From assembly GCA_003149555.1 (NCBI GenBank), contig QCWE01000001.1, forward strand, positions 336,546-400,545: a stretch of 64,000 nucleotides of DNA. Direction: 5' to 3'. The translations under genes were made by a program, and so were the position numbers. The notes under the pieces are model-generated. The model ran no database searches and was not told the origin of the DNA. It saw only the letters and a list, made by a program, of their open reading frames with translations. The DNA comes from Candidatus Aquiluna sp. XM-24bin5 (GTDB lineage Bacteria > Actinomycetota > Actinomycetia > Actinomycetales > Microbacteriaceae). Shown piece by piece: positions 9,783 to 19,500 of the stretch (positions within the stretch are counted from its first letter, which is position 1; each line of letters starts with the position of its first letter).

Positions 9783-12458
9783 CTAATGACCCGCTAGCTC
9801 CCAATTCTCCCCAATTCCTATGTGTACATCGAGCGGGACTGATAATTTCGCGACATCGCGCATCTTTTCGAGAGCAACCTGTCTGACCTTCTCGGTCTCG
9901 CCTGGTGAAACAGCAATTACCAACTCGTCGTGTACCTGGAGCAAGAGCCTTGATTTCAGGCCTGCAGCACTCATACCGGACTCAACCTCGATCATCGCCA
10001 ACTTCATGATGTCCGCTGCAGTTCCTTGAATTGGAGCGTTGAGTGCGGCCCTGCGAGCGTTCTCGCGGACCTGGAAGATTTTCGACTGCAGGTCAGGAAA
10101 TGGGCGCCTGCGTCCGTAGACGGTAGTTGTGTGACCAAGGTTTTTAGCTCGTTGGACGACGGTGTCCAAATACCGCTTCACACCACCAAAACGCTCAAAG
10201 TAGTCACTCATAAGCTGTTTGGCCTCCGCTTTTGAGATTCTCAGCTGCCTTGCCAGTCCGTACTCGCTCAGCCCGTAGACAAGTCCGTAACTCATCGCCT
10301 TGACCTTTGACCTCATTGCACCTGTCACAGCCTCCGGCTCAACTCCGTAGATCCGAGCTCCGACAAAATTGTGGAGGTCTTCCCCCTTATTGAAAGCCTC
10401 GATAAGGCCCTCATCCTCAGATAGGTGAGCCATGATTCGCATTTCAATCTGCGAATAGTCGGCAGTAAGCAGGGTCTCATAGCCCTCTCCCGCGACAAAT
10501 GCGCTTCGCAGCCGCATTCCTCTTTCGGTTTTGATTGGAATGTTCTGCAGATTGGGGTTCTCACTGCTCAGGCGCCCGGTTGAGGTTCCAACCTGTGAGT
10601 AGCTGGTGTGGATGCGGCCATCGGCTGCGATCGCCTTGATTAGGGTCTCGGTAATTTGGCGAAGCTTCGATGAGTCCCGATGAGCAAGAAGCTTTTCCAA
10701 GAATGGGTGCTCCGTCTGCTCATACAAAGTCGCCAGCGCCTCTGCGTTTGTTGAGTAGCCGGTCTTCACGCTTCGCGTTCCCTCCATCCCCATCTCTTCG
10801 AACAATACGGTCTGCAGCTGCTTCGGGCTCGCGAGGTTTACCTCGTGACCAATGATTGAGTACGCCTCCTGGGCAATCTGCTCCACCTCGGCACTGAGCT
10901 CATCAAATTGACTTTGAAGCACATCCCTTGCGATTGCTATGCCGTGAACCTCCATGCGCGAGAGCACACCAGCAACTGGTAGCTCAATGTCGGTATAAAC
11001 CGAAAACGATCCTTCATCCTTTAGCCGATCACCAAGGACAGCCCAAACTATTGAGTAGCACCAGGCATCCAGCGATGGCTCAGACTCGCTAAGCAGTTGG
11101 TCGGCATCCGCCCTAACGACATCGATCCCTGCGTAGGTTCGGACAAGTGAATCTGGTCCCAGGTCCTTGTTCGTTGGATCAACGAGATAGGCGGCCAACA
11201 GCGCATCGTTGCTCAGCTCTCCTAGCTCGATGCCTGCCTCGGCACACTTTCGATAGGTATTCTTCGCATCCCAGGAGCCAAAGCCGCCTCGGGCAACAAG
11301 CTCAAGTGAGCTCGAAACATCTTTGCCATCCCAATCAAGCCGCCTCGCCGGAGTCGCGGCTCCCAGACCAACCAAGGCACCTTCCGAAATCTCCAGGTTC
11401 AAAAAGGCACCATCCGCTACGAGTTTCTCAATCTCAGCAATGCCCACCACTTCTGCGGTCGGTGCTTCGATTGGCAAGTCAGGCAGAGAACGGTGTTCCG
11501 AATGAACAGCAGGCTCGTTACTGGGTGTGTCACCCTCGATCTTCGCTGAGATAACCCGGTGCTGGGTGCCGTTTTCTCCGCGAAGCTTCAACACTCGGGA
11601 CAGGAGGGTGCGAAAAGAGAGCTTGGCAAAGACTTCCTTGACTTTGTCCTCGTCCACAGAACCAAGCGCAAGGTCTTCCATTGAAAAGTCAAACTCGAGA
11701 GACCTAACCAGTTCATTGAGTCTGCGGTTTCTCACCGCAAGCTCCTTGTTTTCTCTGAGACTTTCTCCGACTTTGCCGGGGATATCCTCAGCCTGGTTCA
11801 GGATCTCATCCAGCGAGCCGTACTGCTGGATCCACTTGGCCGCAGTCTTTGGCCCAACTCCCGGAATGCCCTTGAGGTTGTCGGAGGTCTCGCCCACCAG
11901 TGCCGCAAGCTCTGGGTACTGCTTCGCATGAACGCCGTATTTTTCATAGACAGCCGCATCGTCCATGCGAGCAAGATTCATCACTCCCTTAACCGGGTAG
12001 AGGATGGTGGTCTTCTCGGTAATCAGCTGAAATGTGTCACGGTCACCAGAAACCACAAGCACCCTCATGCCTGCCTTCTCACCGAGGTGAGCGAGCGATG
12101 CAATTAGGTCGTCAGCTTCATACATCTCTCTAGAAACAGAGGTAATTCGCATTGCGCTTAGGGCTTCAACCAGCAGCTCAGTCTGACCAATGAATTCCTC
12201 CGGGGTCTCTCCCCGTGTTCCCTTGTACTCAGGTAGTTCCTGGGTGCGAAAACTCTCTCGCGAAACGTCGAAGGCCACGCATAGGTGAGTCGGTTTCTCA
12301 CCCTCAAGAATGTTGAGCAGCATCGAAATAAAACCATGAATGGCGTTGGTGTGCTGCCCTTCCTGGTTCCTAAAGTTGTCAGGATTGAGCGCATAGAAGG
12401 CCCTAAACGCCAGGGAATGCCCATCAATAAGTAGCAGAGTAGGCTGTTCCGAGGACAT
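9783..12458 (-). CDS. polA: DNA polymerase I (5' nuclease and polymerase; proofreading site lost)
   Basis: Fills gaps and removes RNA primers; partner of UvrABC repair. 891 residues. The N-terminal FEN-like 5' nuclease (LLIDGHSLAFRAFYAL, YEADDLIASLA, PGVGPKTAAKW) takes up about residues 1-300. The middle domain has the 3'-5' exonuclease fold but the first metal-binding DxE box is replaced by LNLEIS near residue 355, so proofreading should be absent, as known for mycobacterial PolA. The polymerase domain has motif A (TADYSQIEMR), motif B (KAMSYGLVYGLS) and motif C (QVHDEL). The ATG at 12458 has no SD; TAGGCT lies six bases upstream, so the mRNA is probably leaderless. It diverges from a thioesterase gene. 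Confidence 0.98.
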   Translation of the reverse strand: MSSEQPTLLLIDGHSLAFRAFYALNPDNFRNQEGQHTNAIHGFISMLLNILEGEKPTHLCVAFDVSRESFRTQELPEYKGTRGETPEEFIGQTELLVEALSAMRITSVSREMYEADDLIASLAHLGEKAGMRVLVVSGDRDTFQLITEKTTILYPVKGVMNLARMDDAAVYEKYGVHAKQYPELAALVGETSDNLKGIPGVGPKTAAKWIQQYGSLDEILNQAEDIPGKVGESLRENKELAVRNRRLNELVRSLEFDFSMEDLALGSVDEDKVKEVFAKLSFRTLLSRVLKLRGENGTQHRVISAKIEGDTPSNEPAVHSEHRSLPDLPIEAPTAEVVGIAEIEKLVADGAFLNLEISEGALVGLGAATPARRLDWDGKDVSSSLELVARGGFGSWDAKNTYRKCAEAGIELGELSNDALLAAYLVDPTNKDLGPDSLVRTYAGIDVVRADADQLLSESEPSLDAWCYSIVWAVLGDRLKDEGSFSVYTDIELPVAGVLSRMEVHGIAIARDVLQSQFDELSAEVEQIAQEAYSIIGHEVNLASPKQLQTVLFEEMGMEGTRSVKTGYSTNAEALATLYEQTEHPFLEKLLAHRDSSKLRQITETLIKAIAADGRIHTSYSQVGTSTGRLSSENPNLQNIPIKTERGMRLRSAFVAGEGYETLLTADYSQIEMRIMAHLSEDEGLIEAFNKGEDLHNFVGARIYGVEPEAVTGAMRSKVKAMSYGLVYGLSEYGLARQLRISKAEAKQLMSDYFERFGGVKRYLDTVVQRAKNLGHTTTVYGRRRPFPDLQSKIFQVRENARRAALNAPIQGTAADIMKLAMIEVESGMSAAGLKSRLLLQVHDELVIAVSPGETEKVRQVALEKMRDVAKLSVPLDVHIGIGENWELAGH

Positions 12459-12463
12459 GCAGT

Positions 12464-12470
12464 TAGCCTA
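12464..12470. promoter_or_regulatory. Shared, symmetric -10 for polA (-) and thioesterase (+)
   Basis: TAGCCTA reads TAGCCT on the plus strand (12464-12469) and TAGGCT on the minus strand (12470-12465), so each strand has a TANNNT -10. On minus it is six bases from the polA ATG. On plus it would start transcription near 12476, just before GGGAGG and the thioesterase GTG. Neither side has a good -35. Confidence 0.55.
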
Positions 12471-12489
12471 CTTTGCGGGAGGTGCCGGG

Positions 12490-12921
12490 GTGGACAAGGA
12501 CGAGGTAGTCACCTCTGAACAGGCTCTTGAGGTCATGAAGCAGCGGGGACTCGGAGCGCTAGCGGACTCAATGGGTATCAAACTCGTGGAACTGAGTGCG
12601 GAGCGTGCCGTTGCGACTATGCCCGTCGAGGGCAACACCCAGCCCATTGGCCTCCTCCACGGCGGAGCTCACGTTGTTCTGGCTGAATCCCTGGGTTCAT
12701 TTGCCGCGAACGTTCACGCTCACCCATGGGGCTATGCGGTCGGCATTGAACTGAATGCCTCACACCACGGATCAATCAAGTCAGGATTGGTGACCGGAAC
12801 ATGCACTGCGGTAAAGCTGGGTAAGACCCTGACTACTCACGAGATCAAGATGACAGATGAAGCTGGTCGCTTGCTCTCTACAGTGAGAATTACTAACTAT
12901 CTTCGTCCGAAGGGTTCTTAG
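12490..12921 (+). CDS. Hotdog-fold acyl-CoA thioesterase (PaaI-like)
   Basis: Small hotdog thioesterase, 143 residues, of the PaaI / DHNA-CoA thioesterase type, which hydrolyses acyl- or aryl-CoA esters in the cytosol. The active-site region NTQPIGLLHGGAHVVLAES holds the conserved HGG and the helix-borne acid (E of AES) used by this clade. GIELNASHHGSIKSG and the final strand pattern match the family. I chose GTG 12490 because GGGAGG lies seven bases before it; an in-frame ATG at 12457 overlaps the polA start and would leave no promoter. The true substrate cannot be told. Its last 29 bases overlap the 3' end of the facing pdtaR gene. Confidence 0.85.
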   Translation: MDKDEVVTSEQALEVMKQRGLGALADSMGIKLVELSAERAVATMPVEGNTQPIGLLHGGAHVVLAESLGSFAANVHAHPWGYAVGIELNASHHGSIKSGLVTGTCTAVKLGKTLTTHEIKMTDEAGRLLSTVRITNYLRPKGS

Positions 12922-13492
12922 GACCAAGCTGCTCAATTACAGCCTTAGCAACCTGCGCCATCGAAAGCCGGCGGTCCATAGAGGCTTTTTGAATCCACCT
13001 AAAAGATTCTGGTTCAGTTAGCTTCATTTTTGTCATGAGAAGACCCTTTGCACGGTCCATCAGCTTCCGCGTCTCCAGGCGATCTGATAAATCCGCAATC
13101 TCTGCCTCCAACGAAGTCAATTCCTCATGTCTTGCAAGGGCTATCTGGATTGCCGGTAGTAGGTCTGCGGGCTTGAAGGGCTTGGTGACATAAGCCATGG
13201 CTCCCGCCTCAGCCGCCCTGGAGACGAGATCGGCCTGCGAAAAGGCCGTCAAGAGTACGACCGGAATCTTTAGCTCAGCAACCTTTTCGGCAGCACTTAT
13301 GCCATCGAGCTTCGGCATCTTGATGTCCATGACAACAAGGTCAGGCTCCAGATCAGTGGCTAGCGCAACAGCTTCTTCACCGTCGGACCCTTGACCGATG
13401 ATCTCAAAACCGGCCTCCTCCAAGGTGGCCACGACGTCCATGCGGATCAGCGCCTCGTCCTCTACGACGACGATTCTTAGGGGGTCTGACAT
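12893..13492 (-). CDS. pdtaR: ANTAR-domain response regulator (PdtaR type)
   Basis: Two-component regulator, 199 residues: receiver domain at 1-122 with E11-D12 acid pocket, phospho-acceptor D56 (VVMDIKMP) and KPF near residue 108, then an ANTAR RNA-binding domain at about 137-190 (LMDRAKGLLMTK, RWIQKASMDRR). ANTAR proteins bind paired hexaloop stem-loops in mRNA leaders and act on termination or translation. In Mycobacterium the partner kinase is PdtaS (unlinked), and here too no kinase is nearby. The same neighbourhood (pyk, pdtaR, polA, rpsA, coaE, uvrB) is kept in M. tuberculosis. The ATG has no SD; TAGAGT six bases upstream suggests a leaderless mRNA. RNA targets are unknown. Confidence 0.93.
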   Translation of the reverse strand: MSDPLRIVVVEDEALIRMDVVATLEEAGFEIIGQGSDGEEAVALATDLEPDLVVMDIKMPKLDGISAAEKVAELKIPVVLLTAFSQADLVSRAAEAGAMAYVTKPFKPADLLPAIQIALARHEELTSLEAEIADLSDRLETRKLMDRAKGLLMTKMKLTEPESFRWIQKASMDRRLSMAQVAKAVIEQLGPKNPSDEDS

Positions 13493-13498
13493 GCGAAT

Positions 13499-13504
13499 AC
13501 TCTA
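13499..13504 (-). promoter_or_regulatory. Predicted -10 element of leaderless pdtaR
   Basis: TAGAGT on the minus strand, six bases (ATTCGC) from the ATG at 13492. It lies in the short region diverging from tRNA-Leu. Confidence 0.6.
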
Positions 13505-13520
13505 TCGGTGCCCCATCCAC

Positions 13521-13526
13521 TACACT
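13521..13526 (+). promoter_or_regulatory. Predicted -10 element of tRNA-Leu
   Basis: TACACT on the plus strand; a start about seven bases later (near 13533) would give a five-base leader before the tRNA. No matching -35 is evident. Confidence 0.4.
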
Positions 13527-13537
13527 TCTAGCTGCCA

Positions 13538-13620
13538 GCCGGAATGGCGGAACGGCAGACGCGGAGCACTCAAAATGCTTTGTCCGAAAGGGCGTGTGGG
13601 TTCAAATCCCACTTCCGGCA
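13538..13620 (+). tRNA. tRNA-Leu (anticodon CAA)
   Basis: 83-base class II tRNA read by hand. Acceptor arms GCCGGAA / TTCCGGC pair fully, then discriminator A. The anticodon stem GAGCA / TGCTT encloses loop CTCAAAA with anticodon CAA, reading UUG. A long variable arm (TGTCCGAAAGGGCG) and the T arm GTGGG-TTCAAAT-CCCAC follow. CCA is not encoded (CAA follows), so it is added after transcription. It is the only RNA gene in the window. Confidence 0.95.
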
Positions 13621-13627
13621 CAAATAC

Positions 13628-13657
13628 AAAAGGACGGTGAGATTCACCGTCCTTTTT
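13628..13657. terminator. Two-way rho-independent terminator between tRNA-Leu and pyk
   Basis: Perfect 13-bp inverted repeat AAAAGGACGGTGA / TCACCGTCCTTTT with loop GAT (13641-13643). It gives a T-run on both strands, so it ends tRNA-Leu on plus and the long gltB-gltD-pyk transcript on minus. Confidence 0.92.
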
Positions 13658-13668
13658 GCAATTGTTTG

Positions 13669-15114
13669 TTAGCTGTTTTGGTATGCCGGAGCGGCTACGT
13701 AGACCGCGTCACCAACGCGGTGAACCCTTAGTGCATTAGTTGAGCCTGGGATTCCAGGAGGGGAACCAGCAACGATGATTACCTCGTCGCCTACCCTGCA
13801 TTTACCACTTTCAAGCATGATCTCATCTACCTGCTTGACCATCTGGTCCGTATGGGTGACCTTGTCAACACGGTAGGTTGTAGCGCCCCAGATCAGAGAT
13901 AACTTTCTTCTGACCTCCTCGTTTGGCGAGAAGGCAAGCACTGGGATTCTTGAGCGAAGCCTAGAGACGCGCCTTAGGGTGTCTCCAGACTCGGTGAATA
14001 CGCAGACGTACTTGCTTCCAAGCAACTCGGCGATTTCCAAAGCGGCCCTAACGACAGCACCCGAGTGGGTGTGCGGTTTGGTTCCGAGCTCAGGAATCCT
14101 CTCCAGCCCGTTCTCTTCAGTCGACTCAATGATGCGTGCCATAGTCTGAACCGTCTCAAGCGGGTACTCGCCCACCGAAGTCTCACCTGAAAGCATCAGA
14201 GCGTCTGCTCCGTCGAGGACCGCATTTGCCACATCTGAAGCCTCGGCTCTGGTTGGCCTGGAGGCAGAAATCATGCTCTCGAGCATCTGGGTTGCGACGA
14301 TAACGGGCTTAGCCCACCTTCTGGCTAGCTCCACGGCTCGCTTCTGCACTAGAGGGACCTGCTCCAATGGCAGCTCCACACCTAGGTCGCCTCTAGCAAC
14401 CATAACTCCATCGAATGCGTCAACAATTTCCTCAAGGGCAGCAACCGCCTGAGGTTTTTCAATCTTGGCGATAACTGGGACAAAGATGCCCTCTTCCTCC
14501 ATGATTTCGTGGGCGCGAACTATGTCTTTTGCGTTCCTGACAAAGCTAAGAGCCACCATGTCAGCTCCCAGCTTTAGCGCCCAACGCAGGTCATCCTCGT
14601 CCTTCTCGCTAAGTGCTGGAACATTCACCGCAACACCGGGGAGGTTGATGCCCTTGTTGTTTGAGATAGGTCCGCCAATCTCTACTTCGCATACAACGTT
14701 GTTGCCCTCGATGCTCTTTGCTCTCAGGGCAAGCCTTCCATCGTCGATTAGCAACGGATCGCCAACCTTGACGTCTCCAATGAGACCTTTGTATGTGGTG
14801 GAGCAGATGCTGCTTGTGCCCTCAACCTCGTCCACGGTTATGGTGAAGGTTTCACCGGCCTTGATGGTCTCTTTGTCGTTCTTGAACCGGCCGAGCCTAA
14901 TCTTTGGACCCTGCAAATCGACAAGAATTCCGACAGGCTTACCGGCCTCTTCAGCCGCCTTGCGAATTGTTGCGTAGACCTTTTCATGAACCGAATGGTC
15001 CCCGTGGCTGAGGTTCATACGGGCAACGTCGACTCCGGCTTCAATGATGGACTTTGCCATCGCTTCATCACTTACCGCAGGCCCAAAGGTGGCCACAATC
15101 TTGGCGCGTCTCAT
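13669..15114 (-). CDS. pyk: Pyruvate kinase
   Basis: Last step of glycolysis: PEP + ADP to pyruvate + ATP, in the cytosol. 481 residues. MRRAKIVATFGPAV opens the (beta/alpha)8 barrel and ARMNLSHG carries active-site R and N. The signature IAKIEKPQAV holds the catalytic Lys, and GVMVARGDLGVELPLEQVPLVQK follows. The C-terminal regulatory domain starts near residue 340. The ATG at 15114 is 16 bases after gltD; AAGAG upstream is a weak SD. It is the last gene of the 42-gene minus-strand array and ends at the two-way terminator. Confidence 0.97.
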   Translation of the reverse strand: MRRAKIVATFGPAVSDEAMAKSIIEAGVDVARMNLSHGDHSVHEKVYATIRKAAEEAGKPVGILVDLQGPKIRLGRFKNDKETIKAGETFTITVDEVEGTSSICSTTYKGLIGDVKVGDPLLIDDGRLALRAKSIEGNNVVCEVEIGGPISNNKGINLPGVAVNVPALSEKDEDDLRWALKLGADMVALSFVRNAKDIVRAHEIMEEEGIFVPVIAKIEKPQAVAALEEIVDAFDGVMVARGDLGVELPLEQVPLVQKRAVELARRWAKPVIVATQMLESMISASRPTRAEASDVANAVLDGADALMLSGETSVGEYPLETVQTMARIIESTEENGLERIPELGTKPHTHSGAVVRAALEIAELLGSKYVCVFTESGDTLRRVSRLRSRIPVLAFSPNEEVRRKLSLIWGATTYRVDKVTHTDQMVKQVDEIMLESGKCRVGDEVIIVAGSPPGIPGSTNALRVHRVGDAVYVAAPAYQNS

Positions 15115-15130
15115 CTATTGTTTCTCTTCT

Positions 15131-16588
15131 CTAGCTGTAGACAGCAATTGGCTGATCTGTTGGCTTCACGGGGAAAGGCAGCTCGGTCTCGCCTTCGAGA
15201 TACTCATCAATAGCGGAGGCTGCTGCTCGCCCCTCTGCTATCGCCCAGACTACTAGGCTCGCCCCCCTACCAGCATCGCCTGCGGTAAATAAACCTGGCG
15301 AGACTTGGTACTTGCCATCTCGCTTAATGTTGCCCTTTGCATCGAGCTCAACCGCGGACTGCTCAGCTATTGACTCTGACTCGTTGCCAACAAATCCAAG
15401 TGCCAGAAGGACAAGGTCTGCGGGAAGAATCCTCTCGGTGCCCTTCTTGGGAAGCCTCTTACCATCCACAAACTCAGTGTCGGCTACCTTTACGCCGGTG
15501 ACCCTGCCGTTCTCACCGACGAACTCGACGGTTGAGTGAAGGTACTTGCGCTCTCCAAATTCCTCGTGCGCACTCTGGACCTCGAAAAGGTTCGGCACCA
15601 TAGGCCAAGGCATGTCCTCGGTCCTGTCCTCTGGAGGCTTCACCCCAATTGCGAGGGTGGTCACGCTCTTAGCTCCCTGCCTTGTTGCGGTCCCGAGGCA
15701 GTCTGCTCCGGTGTCGCCACCGCCCAGAATGATTACGTGCTTCCCATCCGCGTGGATTTGATCGGGAACATCGTCGCCGGCAACTCTCTTGTTGGATTGA
15801 GTGAGGTATTCCATCGCAAAGTGAATGCCCTCTAGCTCGCGACCTGCTACCTCGAGGTTTCTTGGCTTTAGCGCGCCTGTGGCAACGAGTACGGCGTCAT
15901 AACGCTTCTTTAGCTCTGGCCAACTGATGTCAACACCTATGTTGACTCCGGTGCGGAATCGGGTTCCCTCTGCCTCCATCTGGGAGATACGTCGCTCAAG
16001 GTGAATCTTCTCCATTTTGAAGTCTGGTATTCCGTACCGCAGGAGCCCGCCAATTCGATCATCTCGCTCGAAGACGGCAACGGTGTGGCCGGCACGGGTG
16101 AGCTGCTGAGCGGCTGCGAGACCTGCGGGTCCGCTACCAACTATGGCGATAGTCTTCCCGGTTAGTCGTTCGGGAACCTGAGGCGTGACAAAACCCTGGT
16201 CAAAGGCATTGTCGATTATCGAGACCTCAATCTCCTTGATCGTGACTGCAGGTTGATTGATGCCGAGCACGCAGGAGTCTTCACAAGGTGCAGGGCAGAT
16301 GCGGCCGGTAAACTCTGGGAAGTTGTTGGTGGCGTGAAGCCTGTCGATGGCTTCCCTGCCTCTCCCCCGGTGTGTAAGGTCGTTCCACTCCGGAATTAGG
16401 TTGCCAAGCGGGCAGCCTTGATGGCAGAAAGGAATACCGCAATCCATGCAGCGACTGGCTTGTCTTGCTACCACCTCACCATTTCGTTCGGCATAGACCT
16501 CTTTCCAGTCTTTGATCCTGACTGGGACAGGGCGTCTCGGAGCAGTCTCCCGTTCTGTTACCTTGAGAAAGCCTCTCGGATCAGCCAT
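15131..16588 (-). CDS. gltD: Glutamate synthase, small (beta) subunit
   Basis: Passes electrons from NADPH through FAD and two [4Fe-4S] clusters to GltB. 485 residues. The N-terminal cysteine-rich part has [13 protein letters not shown] near residue 47 and CPAPCEDSC near 104. Two Rossmann motifs follow: [13 protein letters not shown] (FAD) and [11 protein letters not shown] (NADPH). The C-terminal [14 protein letters not shown] closes the FAD site. I chose ATG 16588 because it overlaps the gltB stop by 8 bases and has a strong GGAGGT seven bases upstream; the longer frame to 16654 lies in gltB. Translational coupling should keep the subunits equal. Confidence 0.97.
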   Translation of the reverse strand: MADPRGFLKVTERETAPRRPVPVRIKDWKEVYAERNGEVVARQASRCMDCGIPFCHQGCPLGNLIPEWNDLTHRGRGREAIDRLHATNNFPEFTGRICPAPCEDSCVLGINQPAVTIKEIEVSIIDNAFDQGFVTPQVPERLTGKTIAIVGSGPAGLAAAQQLTRAGHTVAVFERDDRIGGLLRYGIPDFKMEKIHLERRISQMEAEGTRFRTGVNIGVDISWPELKKRYDAVLVATGALKPRNLEVAGRELEGIHFAMEYLTQSNKRVAGDDVPDQIHADGKHVIILGGGDTGADCLGTATRQGAKSVTTLAIGVKPPEDRTEDMPWPMVPNLFEVQSAHEEFGERKYLHSTVEFVGENGRVTGVKVADTEFVDGKRLPKKGTERILPADLVLLALGFVGNESESIAEQSAVELDAKGNIKRDGKYQVSPGLFTAGDAGRGASLVVWAIAEGRAAASAIDEYLEGETELPFPVKPTDQPIAVYS

Positions 16589-19500
16589 TTGACACCTCCA
16601 AAATCTGGGTCCAAACCTCTTCGCCGTCTGGCTCGTAACCAAGCTCTTGGGCATTGCGTTGAATTTCCATTACTCGCGCATAGTCACGAGGAAGAACCCG
16701 CACAAAGTTCTGAGCTTCGTTCTCGAAGTCAGCCAAGATGCGTCTCGCATTTGGAGATCCGGTTTCGGCAAGGTGCTCTTCAAGAAGTGACTTGAGTTCA
16801 GCAACCTGCTCAGCATCAGGAGTACCTAGCGTGATTTCACCAAGCTGTAGTGCTTCGCGATTTACCCTTGCCTCTGAGAGCTTGTAGACGTATGCGATGC
16901 CGCCTGACATGCCTGCTCCAAGATTGATTCCAGTCTTCCCAAGAATCACAGCTCGGCCACCGGTCATGTATTCGAGGGCGTGATCACCAACGCCCTCAAC
17001 AACTGCTTCCGCGCCAGAGTTTCGTACTAAGAAGCGCTCCCCCACGATTCCATTGAGGAATATCTTTCCTGCAGTGGCTCCGTAGCCGATTACGTTGCCG
17101 GCAATTACATTCTCGCCGGCAACATAGGCCGCTCCCGCCGGTGGCTTCACAACTATTGTTCCGCCAGAGAGCCCCTTGGCTACATAGTCATTGCAATCGC
17201 CTGCGACAGTGATCTTGATGCCCCTTGGCACGAACGCACCTAGAGACTGTCCAGCGCTGCCTGTGAGCGAAAGCTCCAGTGTCCCAGGCTCTAGCCCCTG
17301 TTCACCCCACTTGTAGGTGAGCTCATTTCCAAGCATGGTGCCGATCGCCTGGTTGGTGTTGTTGATCTCCCGCTCGATGAAGCAACTCCTACCTTCCACC
17401 AGGGCAGCCCTCGCCTCTTCGATTAGTGGGTAGTCGAAGTGGTTCTCAAGCTCGTGGTCCTGGACGGTAGTCCGGTAGAGGGCTGAATCGGTCTTTATCT
17501 CCTTGGCCGCGAAGATTGGGGCTAGGTCTAATCCGTCAGCCTTCCAGTGCTTGATTGCGTCGTTTGCATCTAGCAGTTCAGCGTGTCCAATGGCCTCTTC
17601 CAAAGTTGCAAAGCCAAGTTCAGCCAGATACTCCCTGACCTCCTGAGCCAAGAACTCAAAGAAGTTGACCACATGGTCAGCCTGTCCGCGGAAGCGCTCA
17701 CGAAGCTCTGGATTTTGGGTGGCAACACCAACTGGGCAAGTGTCGAGGTGGCACACTCGCATGAGGATGCAACCCTCGACTACCAATGGGGCAGTTGCAA
17801 AGCCAAACTCCTCGGCACCAAGCAGAGCGGCGATGATCACATCCCGACCCGTCTTCATGGAGCCGTCAACCTGAACCGTGATTCGATCCCGCAGTCCATT
17901 GAGAAGCAAGGTTTGCTGTGCCTCGGCAAGACCGAGTTCCCATGGAGTTCCGGCGTGCTTTAGGGAGTTCAGTGGGCTTGCTCCGGTGCCACCATCGTGG
18001 CCAGAGATGAGCACAACATCAGCCTTAGCCTTTGCCACACCAGCGGCAACCGTTCCCACGCCGAACTGACTGACCAGCTTGACGTGAATTCTTGCCCGTC
18101 TGTTGGCACGCTTTAGGTCAAAGATCAGCTGCTTGAGATCCTCGATTGAGTAGATGTCGTGGTGAGGTGGCGGGGAGATGAGCCCAACTCCTGGTGTCGA
18201 GTGTCTCAAATCCGCAATCCATGGATAAACCTTGTGAGGTGGCAGCTGCCCACCCTCTCCCGGCTTCGCTCCCTGGGCCATCTTGATCTGGATGTCATCT
18301 GCGTGGGTGAGGTACATGCTTGTCACGCCGAAGCGTCCGGACGCTACCTGCTTGACGGCCGAGCGCCTCTCCCTGTCGAGAAGCCTCTCAACGCTCTCTC
18401 CACCCTCGCCGGTGTTGCTCTTTCCACCCAGCCGGTTCATCGCAATGGCAAGCACCTCATGGGCCTCTGGGCTGATCGCTCCCATCGACATGGCGCCCGT
18501 CGCAAAACGCTTGACAATTTCCGAAACTGGCTCGACCTGCTCAATTGGAATTGACTTGCGCTGATCAGTTCGCAGTTTAAACAGTCCACGAATTGTCATT
18601 AGGCGTTCAGCTTGGTCATCCACGGCCGAGGTGTACTGCTTGAAGATGTCGTAGCGCTTCTGCTTTGTTGAGTGCTGCAGTTTGAAGATTGTCTCGGGGT
18701 TGAAAAGATGCGGTGGTCCCTCGCGACGCCATTTCATCTCGCCACCCACCTCTAGTGGCATGTGGACGCTGGTAGCACCCTCCAGCGGATAGGCGTGGCG
18801 GTGACGCTTCTCAATCTCGGTGTGGAGAACATCAAGCCCAACTCCACCAAGCTTCGAGATTGTTCCAGTGAAGTGCTTGTCAATCAGCTGCTGAGAAAGC
18901 CCCACAGCTTCAAAGCATTGAGCACCTGCATAAGAGGCAACCGTCGAAATTCCCATTTTGCTCATGATCTTCAATACGCCCTTGCCCAGAGCCTTGATCA
19001 TGTTCTTACTCGATCTCTCAGGGGTGATTCCAGTAATGAGGCCTGTAACCACCATGTCTTCCGCCGTTTCAAGGGCAAGGTAGGGGTTGATAGCCGATGC
19101 CCCGTAGCCAAGAAGGGTGGCCATGTGGTGAACGTCTCTGGCATCGCCGCACTCAACGATGAGGCCAGCCATTGTCCTGGTGCCGCGCCTGATGAGGTGG
19201 TGGTGGATTGCTGAGCAGCTCAGAAGTGACGGAATGGGAGCTAATTCGCGGTTCGAATCACGGTCCGAAAGAATTACAAAGGTTGCACCGGCTTCCAAGG
19301 CACGGTCTACCTCATCACACATTGCATCGAGACGTTCTTGCAGCGCCTGCTCACCCTCATCGACCCTGTAGAGGCAGGAAACCGTGATTGCCTTGCCGAT
19401 GTTGTTCCCTCGATCGATGTGTTTGATTCGAGCGAGCTCGTCGTTTGTGAGGATTGGGTAGTCGAGAACCATCTGCTTTGCATGCTCAGGCGAGGCATCC

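Noticed and set aside
13398..13640. 80-codon plus-strand open frame over the tRNA
   Set aside because: It runs through tRNA-Leu and antisense to pdtaR; the tRNA explains the sequence.
14465..14977. 170-codon plus-strand open frame
   Set aside because: Antisense shadow of pyk; low-complexity serine-rich translation typical of a reverse frame.
18762..19214. 150-codon plus-strand open frame
   Set aside because: It lies wholly inside gltB on the opposite strand, has no SD and no recognisable protein pattern.
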